Origin: Anaerostipes hominis (ex Lee et al. 2021)
GTDB lineage: Bacteria; Bacillota; Clostridia; Lachnospirales; Lachnospiraceae
Assembly: GCF_002270485.1 (NCBI RefSeq)
Contig: NZ_NQOG01000004.1
Span: 1 to 64,000, forward strand
DNA: 64,000 nucleotides
Direction of reading: 5' to 3'
The position numbers and the translations under genes were made by a program. Positions 49,872 through 58,752 of this stretch are shown here, in pieces (the stretch's first letter is position 1; each line of letters starts with the position of its first letter). Below the pieces are notes generated by a model. The model saw only the letters and a program-made list of their open reading frames with translations. It had not been told where the DNA came from and did no database searches.

Positions 49872-51276
49872 TTACCTGTTCTCCCATATAATAAAAACCT
49901 TTTTCTTCCGTGATCTTTACCCGGACGATCTGTCCGATAAGACTCTCGTCTCCTTTAAAATGTACTAAGATATTGTTGGAAAGCCGGCCGGTGACCATGC
50001 CGCTCTCGTGGGTATTTTTCTCCTCCACAAGAACGTCCTCCTCTTTTCCTATTCCTTCTTTCCTGTTGTCTTTGGAACTTTTCTTGATTACCTCAAGGAG
50101 CCGTCCGAACCTTTCTTTCACCACCGAAGGCTCCACCTGATCTTCCATGGCAGCCGCCGGCGTCCCCGTCCTCCTGGAATAGACGAACGTATAGGCGCTG
50201 TCAAACTTCACTTTTCTTACCACATCCAATGTCTCTTCAAAATCTTCTTCCGTCTCCCCCGGAAATCCTACAATAATATCTGTAGTCATCGCGATCCCCG
50301 GAATTTTCTCTTTGATCTTTTGGGCCAGCGCAAGATAGCTTTCCTTTGTATAATGCCGGTTCATTTTCTTTAAGATTCTGCTGCTTCCGGACTGTACCGG
50401 CAGATGCATGTGTCGGCATATTTTCTTCGACGAAGCCATCACTTCGATCAATTCGTCAGAGAGATCCTTGGGATGGGGTGTCATAAACCGGATGCGGGCA
50501 AGCCCTTCGATCTGTTCGATCCTCTGTAAAAGCTGTGCAAAACTCACAGGTTCAGCGAGATTTTTCCCGTATGAGTTTACATTCTGTCCGAGCAGCATCA
50601 CTTCCCGGACCCCTTCCTTTACCAGACCTTCAATCTCCTTTATAATGTCCTCCGGCTTCCGGCTGCGCTCCCGGCCCCTCACATAAGGGACGATACAGTA
50701 ACTGCAGAAGTTATTGCACCCAAACATGATATTTACGCCGCATTTAAAAGAAAACTTCCGGTCGCTCGGAAGGTCCTCGACGATCTGATCCGTATCTTTC
50801 CAAATATCCACTATCATTCCGCCGGAATCTGCCCTTGCTTTCAAGAGCTCCGCCAGCTTAAAAATGTTGTGGGTCCCGAATATAAGATCCACAAACGGAT
50901 AGCTCTTTCTGATCTTCTCCACGACCTGCTCTTCCTGCATCATACAGCCGCAGAGGCCGATGATCATTTCTGGATTCTGTTCTTTTGCTTTCTTTACATG
51001 TCCCAGGTGGCCGTAAAGTTTCGTATTTGCATTCTCCCTCACGGTACACGTATTAAAGAGTACCAGGTCCGCATATTCTGTATCGGTCTGCCGATAACCG
51101 ATGGTCTCTAAAACTCCCAGCAGTTTTTCTGAATCTTTTTCATTCATCTGGCAGCCAAATGTGGTGATATGACAGGTGAGAGGCCTTCCTAGGCGTTCCT
51201 CCTGTACCTTCACCCACTCTTTCATTTCTTCCATGTAGGAATACTGTTTTTGTGCTTCGTCGTTATATATCTGCAT
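49864..51276 (-). CDS. miaB: tRNA-2-methylthio-N6-dimethylallyladenosine synthase
   Basis: A 470-residue radical SAM methylthiotransferase that adds a methylthio group at C2 of i6A37. It has an N-terminal UPF0004 domain with three cluster cysteines (TFGCQMNEKDSE, FNTCTVRE, GLCGCMMQE), a radical SAM domain with CNNFCSYC, and a C-terminal TRAM domain (about 405-465). GGAG precedes the start. It leads the operon with mutS, mutL, cdd and miaA, behind a good promoter. Confidence 0.97.
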   Translation of the reverse strand: MQIYNDEAQKQYSYMEEMKEWVKVQEERLGRPLTCHITTFGCQMNEKDSEKLLGVLETIGYRQTDTEYADLVLFNTCTVRENANTKLYGHLGHVKKAKEQNPEMIIGLCGCMMQEEQVVEKIRKSYPFVDLIFGTHNIFKLAELLKARADSGGMIVDIWKDTDQIVEDLPSDRKFSFKCGVNIMFGCNNFCSYCIVPYVRGRERSRKPEDIIKEIEGLVKEGVREVMLLGQNVNSYGKNLAEPVSFAQLLQRIEQIEGLARIRFMTPHPKDLSDELIEVMASSKKICRHMHLPVQSGSSRILKKMNRHYTKESYLALAQKIKEKIPGIAMTTDIIVGFPGETEEDFEETLDVVRKVKFDSAYTFVYSRRTGTPAAAMEDQVEPSVVKERFGRLLEVIKKSSKDNRKEGIGKEEDVLVEEKNTHESGMVTGRLSNNILVHFKGDESLIGQIVRVKITEEKGFYYMGEQVNG

Positions 51277-51318
51277 TGGTATTCTCCATTCTTTTTCATT
51301 TCATGGCATATAGAATTT

Positions 51319-51347
51319 ATTATAACAAGATTTAAAAAATCGTGCAA
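51319..51347 (-). promoter_or_regulatory. Sigma-A promoter of the miaB-mutS-mutL operon
   Basis: Minus strand: TTGCAC (51342-51347), 17 bases, TATAAT (51319-51324) with TGT ahead, 40 bases before the miaB start codon. Confidence 0.65.
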
Positions 51348-51358
51348 ACCCCCTAGGA

Positions 51359-51407
51359 CAAAAAAAGACCGTTCAGAATTCTGTGAGAAATTCCAAACGG
51401 TCTTTTT
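51359..51407 (-). terminator. Terminator of glf
   Basis: A 12-bp stem (AAAAAGACCGTT, 51362-51373, with 51396-51407) and an inner GAATT/AATTC pair. A/T tracts flank both sides, so it acts either way; on the minus strand it follows the glf stop codon by about 40 bases. Confidence 0.85.
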
Positions 51408-51449
51408 AAATTTTTTCTGTTAACCCCGGCAGAATTTACACGAAAAGCA

Positions 51450-52553
51450 TCACAGATTCAGCGTATCCTTCGTAAACCGCAGAGCAGACTCGATGACTTT
51501 ATCCATATCGTAGTATTTGTACTCCCCGAGTCTTCCTCCGAACAAGACTTTTTCTTCTTTCCTGGACAATTCGCGGTATTTTTCAAACAGCCGGTTGTTT
51601 TTCTCATCGTTGACCGGGTAGTAAGGTTCCATCCCGTCTTCCCATTCTGCAGGATACTCTTTTGTGACTACAGTCTTTTCCTGCTTTCCGAATGCAAAGT
51701 GCTTGTGTTCGATCTTTCTTGTGTACGGCGTCTCCCGGTCCGTATAGTTCATGACTGCCACGCCCTGATGGTTTTCTTCTTCCAGCAGTTCGTGTTCAAA
51801 TCTGAGACTCCGGTAGGCCAGCTTTCCAAAACAGTATCCATAGTAAGAATCAATCGTTCCGGTGTAGATGACCTTGTCCCCCATAGCCTCCAGCTCCTCT
51901 CTCTTTTCCAGATAATCTGTGGAGAGCATCACATCACAGCCATCATACAGCCTCTCGATCAGCTTGTTGTATCCTTCTTTCGGTATTCCCTGATGCGGAT
52001 CGTTAAAATAGTTGTTATCATAGATGTACCGGACAGGAATCCTCTTAATGATCGATGCGGGCAGGTCCTTACAGTCTCTTCCCCACTGTTTTTCCGTATA
52101 CCCTTTGATGAGTTTCTCATATATATCTGTACCCACCAGACTGACGGCCTGTTCTTCCAGATTTGATGGCTCTCCCTCCACCTTCTGTTTCTGTGACTCT
52201 ATGATCTCTTTTGCCTCGGCGGGGAATGTGATTCCCCACATCTTGCTGAAGGTATTCATGTTAAAAGGAAGATTATATGTCTCACCGTGATAGTTGGCTA
52301 CCGGACAGTTGATGTAATGGTTGAATTCTGCCAGCGAGGTCACATACTGCCACACTTCCTCATTGCCTGTGTGGAAAATGTGTGCTCCATACTCATGGAC
52401 CAAGATCCCCTCCACATCTCTGCACATGATATTTCCTCCCAGGGCGTCTCTTTTTTCCACGACCAGACATGTTTTCCCCTGTTTTCCTGCTTCTCTGGCC
52501 ACGACTCCGTTAAAAAGTCCTCCGCCCACTAAAATATAATCATAATGCTTCAT
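51450..52553 (-). CDS. glf: UDP-galactopyranose mutase
   Basis: A 367-residue flavoenzyme that interconverts UDP-galactopyranose and UDP-galactofuranose for cell-surface glycans. The FAD-binding start YILVGGGLFNGVVAREAG is followed by LVVEKRDALGGNI, and the family segments HEYGAHIFHTGNEEVW and TEKQWGRDC are clear. KYRELSRKEEKVLFGGRLGEY (split: KYRELSRKEEK, VLFGGRLGEYKYYDMD) is near the C-terminus. It is a single-gene unit with its own promoter and terminator and no glycosyltransferases beside it, unlike most glf genes, which sit in polysaccharide clusters. Confidence 0.97.
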   Translation of the reverse strand: MKHYDYILVGGGLFNGVVAREAGKQGKTCLVVEKRDALGGNIMCRDVEGILVHEYGAHIFHTGNEEVWQYVTSLAEFNHYINCPVANYHGETYNLPFNMNTFSKMWGITFPAEAKEIIESQKQKVEGEPSNLEEQAVSLVGTDIYEKLIKGYTEKQWGRDCKDLPASIIKRIPVRYIYDNNYFNDPHQGIPKEGYNKLIERLYDGCDVMLSTDYLEKREELEAMGDKVIYTGTIDSYYGYCFGKLAYRSLRFEHELLEEENHQGVAVMNYTDRETPYTRKIEHKHFAFGKQEKTVVTKEYPAEWEDGMEPYYPVNDEKNNRLFEKYRELSRKEEKVLFGGRLGEYKYYDMDKVIESALRFTKDTLNL

Positions 52554-52577
52554 AAACTTCCTCCTTATATTTGGTTT

Positions 52578-52606
52578 ATTATACCTTGTACAATGAAAAA
52601 TGACAA
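52578..52606 (-). promoter_or_regulatory. Sigma-A promoter of glf
   Basis: Minus strand: TTGTCA (52601-52606), 17 bases, TATAAT (52578-52583), 25 bases ahead of the start codon. Confidence 0.8.
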
Positions 52607-52616
52607 TCTGTTTTTC

Positions 52617-52645
52617 TTGTCTCTTTGCTTATTTTAAAGTAAAAT
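52617..52645 (+). promoter_or_regulatory. Probable promoter of the Na/Pi-cotransporter family gene
   Basis: TTGTCT (52617-52622), 17 bases, TAAAAT (52640-52645). A weaker alternative is TTGTAA (52659-52664) with TATAAA after 18 bases. It is divergent from the glf promoter. Confidence 0.45.
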
Positions 52646-52702
52646 AGAAGTAACGTATTTGTAAAATCTATGTTAAATTTTATATAAACCAAGGAGGCAG
52701 CA

Positions 52703-54337
52703 ATGAGTTCTTTTCTATTACCGATGGCCGGCGGCCTGGGACTTTTTTTGTACGGAATGAAATTGATGAGTGACGGTCTTGAGAAAGCCGCCGGTGCCAG
52801 GCTGAGAGGGATCCTGGAATTTTTCACAACCAACCGATTTTCCGGGATGCTGGTAGGCATCTTCTTCACAGCGATCATCCAGTCGTCCAGTGCCTCCACG
52901 GTCATGGTCGTAAGTTTTGTAAACGCAGGTCTTATGAATCTGTCACAGGCAGCGGGCGTGATCCTCGGCGCCAACATCGGAACAACCGTGACCTCCCAGC
53001 TGGTAGCATTTAATCTCTCAGATGCAGCACCTGTTTTTTTAATGTCCGGCGTGATCATGGTCATGTTCGTACAGAACCCAAGGATTAAAAAAGCAGGGGA
53101 AGTTGTTCTGGGATTCGGCGTGCTGTTCACCGGCCTTACCACCATGTCATCTACGATGTCATTCCTCAAGGACTCACCGGCTGTCATGCAGGCCCTTTCC
53201 GGATTGGACAACCATTTTGCCGCTGTATTGATCGGCTTTGTCATCACCGCTGTACTCCAGAGTTCCTCTGTGACGGTCAGCATCGTACTCCTGATGGCTT
53301 CCCAGGGACTGCTGGGACTTCCCATCTGTTTTTTCATCATTCTGGGCTGCAATATGGGTTCCTGTGTGTCTGCACTCCTCGCCAGTTTAAGCGGAAAGAA
53401 AAATGCAAAGCGCGCCGCAATGATTCACTTTTTATTTAACATCTTCGGAAGCGCTGCAATTTTTACAATGCTCAGCTTATTCCTCGGCCCGATCACCGAC
53501 ACGATCTTACATATATCAAGCGGCAATGTAGGGCGCAGCGTTGCCAACGCTCATACTTTTTTCAAAATCTTCGAAGTCCTGATCATGTTCCCGAGCACAG
53601 GACTGATCGTCAAACTGGCAGAAAAGATCGTCCCCGGAGACGAAGTAAAGCCTGCCCGCTCCGATCTTAACTTCATCGGCGAGTACCGCTCTCCGATCTC
53701 CGCGATTCCTCAGGTCCGGCAGGAGATTTCCCGCATGGCAGAGCTCGCGAACAAGAATCTGGAACTGGCTTTCCACGCATTTTTAAATTGCAGTACAAAA
53801 CATTTGGGAGAGATTTACCAGAGAGAGGAGGAGATCGACAGTCTGAGCCAGAAGATCACCGACTTCCTCGTCAATTCCAATCTGCAGGAACTGCCCGTAG
53901 GCGACCGCGAGATTCTCGGCAGCATGTTCTATACCGTCGGCGACATCGAGCGCATCGGCGATCTTGCCGAAAATTTCGCTGACAGTGCCCGCTCAGCGGC
54001 TGACCACAATTCCCGTCTGAGCAAAGATGCGAAGCGCGAGCTGGTGAATTTGTACAACGCTGTATCTGCCCTTCTTAAGGACGCCGTGCTGATCTTTAAA
54101 GAGCACAAAAAAGAAATGATCCCCGACTTTTATAAACACGAACAGGCCATAGATGCCATGGAACGCCGCTATCAAAAACGCCACCTGAACAGAATGGCCC
54201 AGGGCATCTGTGAGCCCCGGGCCGGTCTGTTATTTTCTGATATGCTTTCATCCCTCGAACGGATCGCTGATCACGGGACAAATGTTGCATTCTCCGTCAT
54301 GGATCATGCGGACGAAGAGTTATTGACGGAATTATGA
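52703..54337 (+). CDS. Na/Pi-cotransporter II-related protein with C-terminal PhoU-like domain
   Basis: A 544-residue protein. The N-terminal 300 residues hold about eight membrane segments with the duplicated NptA motif (IIQSSSASTVMVVSFVNAG and VLQSSSVTVSIVLLMASQG), and the C-terminal 200 form a PhoU-like helical domain (about 340-535). It likely moves phosphate with sodium, or senses phosphate state. In Firmicutes this protein has also been linked to c-di-AMP and phosphate stress, but nothing here shows that. AAGGAGG precedes the start. Its stop codon overlaps that of the convergent glycosidase gene by six bases. Confidence 0.92.
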   Translation: MSSFLLPMAGGLGLFLYGMKLMSDGLEKAAGARLRGILEFFTTNRFSGMLVGIFFTAIIQSSSASTVMVVSFVNAGLMNLSQAAGVILGANIGTTVTSQLVAFNLSDAAPVFLMSGVIMVMFVQNPRIKKAGEVVLGFGVLFTGLTTMSSTMSFLKDSPAVMQALSGLDNHFAAVLIGFVITAVLQSSSVTVSIVLLMASQGLLGLPICFFIILGCNMGSCVSALLASLSGKKNAKRAAMIHFLFNIFGSAAIFTMLSLFLGPITDTILHISSGNVGRSVANAHTFFKIFEVLIMFPSTGLIVKLAEKIVPGDEVKPARSDLNFIGEYRSPISAIPQVRQEISRMAELANKNLELAFHAFLNCSTKHLGEIYQREEEIDSLSQKITDFLVNSNLQELPVGDREILGSMFYTVGDIERIGDLAENFADSARSAADHNSRLSKDAKRELVNLYNAVSALLKDAVLIFKEHKKEMIPDFYKHEQAIDAMERRYQKRHLNRMAQGICEPRAGLLFSDMLSSLERIADHGTNVAFSVMDHADEELLTEL

Positions 54338-56257
54338 CAGACGCATGATCTTATAGTCTGATTTTTGTACCTTTGTGTGGACACGGGTATTGCCAAGCAT
54401 CTTGACGAGACGCCTGTGTTCCTCCTCAGGCACCCCTTCCCTGTGATCCGCGATGTCAAATTCTATTTCTTCTTCCTCTTCTCCCGGATTGACAAGCAGG
54501 AGATAGGCCCCTTGTCCGCACGGTTCTCCAAATATATCTTTATTCCCGGCGACAAAACGCAGGACTGCCAAAACGTTTTCCGATGCACCGATGTACAGCG
54601 CATACCCTGTCTGAAGGATTTTCTCCCTGCTCCTGAACACAGAAACCGTCTTCAATTCTTCATAAATTTTCGTGTCATGTTTAAAATAAGGTCCCCGGTT
54701 AAACGGGTCCATCAGGCCGTTCATCCCATATTCATCCCCATAATAAATCGAGGGAATTCCCGGAATGAAAAACTGGATCGCAAATGCCAGCCTGGAAAGC
54801 ACGGCTCCCCTGCGGTCATTTTCTGATGTGACCACATAGTCGATCTGGTTTTCCCTTGACGGCAGCATCTCATTCATGCCGGAAGCCAGTGTCGTCCGGA
54901 TTCTTGGGATGTCGTGGGACGAAAGCAAATTCATCACACTGTAATAAAACGGCTTTGGATAATTGCACTGCTGCCCCAGCAAAAACTGCTGCATGGCATA
55001 CGCATCTTCATTTCCAAGCAAAAAATTGACACAGTTTACCTTAAACGGATAATTCATAGTGCTGTCAAGACCCCTGCCGAGAGCATATTTTCTCTTGACC
55101 CCATAGCTTTCCTTGGTGGTCACATCTTCCCACACTTCCCCGATCAGGGCATAGTTCTTAAACATCTTTTTCATCGTTTTTCGCATCAGGAAAATAAATT
55201 CATCCGGAAGCTCATCTGCCACATCCAGCCGGAATCCCGATGCCCCCAGGTTAAACCAGTGCTTTAACACGGAATTCCTTCCCGTGATAATATAAGACAG
55301 GAAGCGGTCATCCAGCTCATTGACTTCCGGCAGACTCCGAAAGCCCCACCAGCTCTTGTAATCTCCCCTGCTGTCAAAAGAATACCAGTCATAATATGGT
55401 GAATCCTGGCTCTGGTACGCGCCCACGCTCTTATAATTCCCATTTTTATTGAAATACAGGCTGTCTGCTCCCGTGTGCGAGAAAACCCCGTCCAAAATAA
55501 TATGGATTCCTTTTCTTCTGGCAACCTCGCATAATTCCCTGAAGTCATCGTTGTCTCCAAGGAACGGATCTACTTTTTTATAATCTCCCGTATTGTACCG
55601 GTGATTGGAGCTTGACTCGACGATCGGATTAAGATAAATGCATGTAACCCCAAGCTTTTTCAGTTCATCCAGCCGCTTTTTGATCCCTTCCAGATCGCCT
55701 CCGAAGAAATCACACGGATCGTAAAATTCTTTTCCCTCCATCGGTCCGAAAAGCGGGCGTTCCTCCCAGCTTTTATGCACATAAATATCACGGCCCATTT
55801 TTCTGTGGTATGCTTCCCCTCGTACGGTATTCTGCCGGTCTCCCCGGCAGAACCGGTCCGGGAATATCTGATACATAATGCCTTTTGAAAGCCATCTAGG
55901 CGTCTCAAACCCTCTTTCGTAAACCGTTATCTGAAAGCCCTGGACATCTTCTTCTACCCGAATGCCTTCCCCGCAGGTCCGTCCCGGCCTTGCTCCGTAA
56001 TAATACGTGTAATTACCCTCTGTGATCCTGAAATAATACCACAGGATACACGCTTTTTCGGGCATCTCTATGATACATTCATAGAAGCCCTTTTTCTCTC
56101 TCATTGAAAAGGTCTTATGGTAATCTTCCGAATATAAGACCAGTTCCACAGTGACAGCAGTTCCCTCTAAGGCAAAAAGGCGAAGTTTTACCTCTTCGCC
56201 TTTTGTGACAGCCCCAACAGGTTCTCTGTACTGCTCAATTGATGCATTATGGATCAT
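54332..56257 (-). CDS. GH13 alpha-glucosidase/neopullulanase-type glycoside hydrolase
   Basis: A 641-residue alpha-amylase family enzyme without signal peptide, so intracellular. An N-terminal beta-rich domain (about 1-125, CBM34-like) precedes the barrel. Catalytic residues are the nucleophile in GFRLDVADELP, the acid in ALIGEVWED and the third carboxylate in LSSHDIPRI. The neopullulanase-type start YQIFPDRFCRGD supports GH13_20-like specificity for maltodextrins. As the last gene of the glycogen operon it probably degrades the branched dextrins left by phosphorylase. No separate debranching glgX is visible. Confidence 0.93.
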   Translation of the reverse strand: MIHNASIEQYREPVGAVTKGEEVKLRLFALEGTAVTVELVLYSEDYHKTFSMREKKGFYECIIEMPEKACILWYYFRITEGNYTYYYGARPGRTCGEGIRVEEDVQGFQITVYERGFETPRWLSKGIMYQIFPDRFCRGDRQNTVRGEAYHRKMGRDIYVHKSWEERPLFGPMEGKEFYDPCDFFGGDLEGIKKRLDELKKLGVTCIYLNPIVESSSNHRYNTGDYKKVDPFLGDNDDFRELCEVARRKGIHIILDGVFSHTGADSLYFNKNGNYKSVGAYQSQDSPYYDWYSFDSRGDYKSWWGFRSLPEVNELDDRFLSYIITGRNSVLKHWFNLGASGFRLDVADELPDEFIFLMRKTMKKMFKNYALIGEVWEDVTTKESYGVKRKYALGRGLDSTMNYPFKVNCVNFLLGNEDAYAMQQFLLGQQCNYPKPFYYSVMNLLSSHDIPRIRTTLASGMNEMLPSRENQIDYVVTSENDRRGAVLSRLAFAIQFFIPGIPSIYYGDEYGMNGLMDPFNRGPYFKHDTKIYEELKTVSVFRSREKILQTGYALYIGASENVLAVLRFVAGNKDIFGEPCGQGAYLLLVNPGEEEEEIEFDIADHREGVPEEEHRRLVKMLGNTRVHTKVQKSDYKIMRLS

Positions 56258-56272
56258 GTTCTCTCACCCTGC

Positions 56273-58726
56273 CTATTTGTATGTTGGTAAATTCCAGATT
56301 TTTTCATTGTATTCTTCGATTGTTCTGTCGGAAGAGAAAAATCCGGATTTGGCGGTATTGATCACCGCTTTCTTCACCCATTCATCGTGGTGATTGATAT
56401 ACATGTCGTATACCTTCTCAAATTCTTCCACATAAGAAGGCAGATCATACAGGACAAAATACTGATCCGGGATATTATGTTCTCCAAACAGCAGAGACTG
56501 ATAAATATCAGAGTATTTTCTCTTTCCGTATCTCGGAAGTTCTCCGGCGATCAGACAGTTGCACACCTCACGGATCATTGGGTTTTGTTCAAAAATGGTT
56601 CCCGGATTGTATGTCCGGTACTGTTTCATGGAATTAATCTCATCCACAGTGGCTCCGAAAATAAAGATATTTTCTTTTCCTACCTGCTCAAAAATTTCTA
56701 CATTGGCTCCGTCCATGGTTCCCAGAGTCAGCGCACCGTTCATCATAAACTTCATGTTTCCGGTTCCGGAAGCTTCCAGTCCGGCTGTTGAAAGCTGTTC
56801 ACTGATGTCAGCCGCCGGTATCAGCACTTCAGCCACAGACACAGAGTAGTTTTCTACAAATACAACCTGCATCTTATCCTTCGTAGCAGGATCATTGTTG
56901 ACCATATCTCCGATGGAGTTGATCAGACGAATGATCTCCTTTGCCCTCTGATATCCCGGAGCCGCTTTTGCCCCGAAAATAAAGGTGATCGGCTTGCTTA
57001 AGAAATCAGGATTTTTCTTCACCTGTTTGTACAGATAAATAATATGCAGGCATTTTAACAGCTGTCTTTTGTACTCGTGAAGCCGTTTGCACTGTACATC
57101 GATCAGAGAATCCGGATTGATCTCAATTCCCTGTTTCTGTTTCAGATACTTGGCAAGCCTTCTCTTATTGCGCTGTTTAATAGCATCATATTTTTTGCAG
57201 AATTCCGCGTCATCAGCCATCGGCATGATCTTTTCAAACAGACGGTAGTCACCGAGCAGGTCTCCCCTGACATTATCCTGGATCAGATCACACAGTTCCG
57301 GATTTGCCAGAGCAAGCCATCTTCTGTGTGTAATGCCGTTGGTAATGGCAAGGAATTTTTGAGGATAAATATTGTAAGAATCGTGGAACAGATTCGTCTT
57401 TAATATGTCTCCGTGAAGCTGGGATACTCCGTTTACCCTGTGGCAGACGGCAACACAAAGATTTGCCATGCGGATCTGGTTATTTCCGATGATCGCCATA
57501 TAAGCAATCTTGGCCTCATCATTCGGATAATAAGTTCTCAGGCGCTCACAGTACTTCTGGTTCATGACACAGATGATCTGATAGATTCTTGGCAGAAGGA
57601 GCTTAAACATATTCTCGTCCCAGCACTCCAAAGCCTCGGCCATGATCGTATGGTTTGTATAGTTAAAGATCTGGCTTACGATGTCCTCTGCTTCTTCCCA
57701 TCCAAAGCCTTCTTCGTCCATGAGAATCCTCATTAATTCAGGGATCGCAAGGGTCGGGTGAGTATCGTTGATCTGGACAGCCGCATACTCAGGAAGAGTA
57801 TGGAGATCTCCTCTTTTTTCCTTGTGGTGTTTCACCATAAGCTGCATAGTGGCAGATGTCAGGAAATAAAATTGCTTTAATCTGAGCAGTTTTCCCTGCA
57901 TATGGTCATCCGCAGGATAGAGAACCTTTGAGATCACCTCTGCAAACTCTGAGTCCGCAGAGGCCTTCTCATATCTTCCCTTATTGAAGGAGTGAAGGTC
58001 AAAGTTCTGCTTGCTCTTTGCACTCCAGAGTCTCAATGTGGCCGGGGCATTGGTCTTATATCCCATTACCGGCACATCGTACGGTACAGCCAGCACTGTG
58101 TGATAGTTGTAGTGCTCGATCTTTAAGCCGTCCTCCGTCCAGTTTTCCCTGATCTCTCCGTTAAAGTGGACTTCCATCGTCAGTTCCGGGCGTTCTACTT
58201 CCCACACAAAACCGTCTCTCAGCCAGTCATCTTCTACCTCTACCTGGCTGCCGTCGATGATCTTCTGCCGGAACAGTCCGTATTCATAACGGATACCGCA
58301 TCCGATCGCCGGCAGATTTAATGTAGACAAAGAATCCAGGAAACATGCCGCCAGACGTCCCAGCCCTCCGTTTCCAAGCCCCGGATCGCTCTCTTCATCT
58401 AAAATATCGTCAAAGTCAATGCCCATCTTTTCGAAGGCCTCTTTATAGTCCCTCAAAACCCCGGAATTAATCAGGTTGTTGCTGTATGCTCTTCCCATAA
58501 GGAATTCTGCAGACATATAATATAATTTTTTCAGTCCCAGATCCTCTGTCTTTTTACGGCTCTTGGTCCAAAGATGCATGATATCATCCCGGATGCAGCC
58601 AGCTCCCGCTTTATAAAGCTCATCTCTGGTCGCCTCCTCCAATGTTGTTCCGAAGTTGTTGTTCAGCTTGTTCTCAACATTGCTGATGATCTCCTTCACC
58701 TTGCTGTTATTGTTTACAATTTTCAT
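56273..58726 (-). CDS. glgP: Glycogen/alpha-glucan phosphorylase
   Basis: An 817-residue GT35 enzyme that releases glucose 1-phosphate from glycogen ends. The PLP lysine lies in EASGTGNMKFMMNGALTLG (split: EASGTGNMKF, MMNGALTLGTMDGANVE). GLGNGGLGRLAACFLDSL and VQINDTHPTLAIPELMRIL are family blocks. Length is typical. GAAAGGAG precedes the start, 26 bases after glgA. With glgBCDA the operon carries both synthesis and breakdown. Confidence 0.97.
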   Translation of the reverse strand: MKIVNNNSKVKEIISNVENKLNNNFGTTLEEATRDELYKAGAGCIRDDIMHLWTKSRKKTEDLGLKKLYYMSAEFLMGRAYSNNLINSGVLRDYKEAFEKMGIDFDDILDEESDPGLGNGGLGRLAACFLDSLSTLNLPAIGCGIRYEYGLFRQKIIDGSQVEVEDDWLRDGFVWEVERPELTMEVHFNGEIRENWTEDGLKIEHYNYHTVLAVPYDVPVMGYKTNAPATLRLWSAKSKQNFDLHSFNKGRYEKASADSEFAEVISKVLYPADDHMQGKLLRLKQFYFLTSATMQLMVKHHKEKRGDLHTLPEYAAVQINDTHPTLAIPELMRILMDEEGFGWEEAEDIVSQIFNYTNHTIMAEALECWDENMFKLLLPRIYQIICVMNQKYCERLRTYYPNDEAKIAYMAIIGNNQIRMANLCVAVCHRVNGVSQLHGDILKTNLFHDSYNIYPQKFLAITNGITHRRWLALANPELCDLIQDNVRGDLLGDYRLFEKIMPMADDAEFCKKYDAIKQRNKRRLAKYLKQKQGIEINPDSLIDVQCKRLHEYKRQLLKCLHIIYLYKQVKKNPDFLSKPITFIFGAKAAPGYQRAKEIIRLINSIGDMVNNDPATKDKMQVVFVENYSVSVAEVLIPAADISEQLSTAGLEASGTGNMKFMMNGALTLGTMDGANVEIFEQVGKENIFIFGATVDEINSMKQYRTYNPGTIFEQNPMIREVCNCLIAGELPRYGKRKYSDIYQSLLFGEHNIPDQYFVLYDLPSYVEEFEKVYDMYINHHDEWVKKAVINTAKSGFFSSDRTIEEYNEKIWNLPTYK

Positions 58727-58752
58727 CCTCTGTTGCTCCTTTCACCAGTTGT

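Noticed and set aside
52579-53352. Leftward 257-codon open frame opposite the Na/Pi-cotransporter gene
   Set aside because: It runs antisense to the duplicated QSSS motifs of the transporter; low-complexity composition is typical of a shadow frame.
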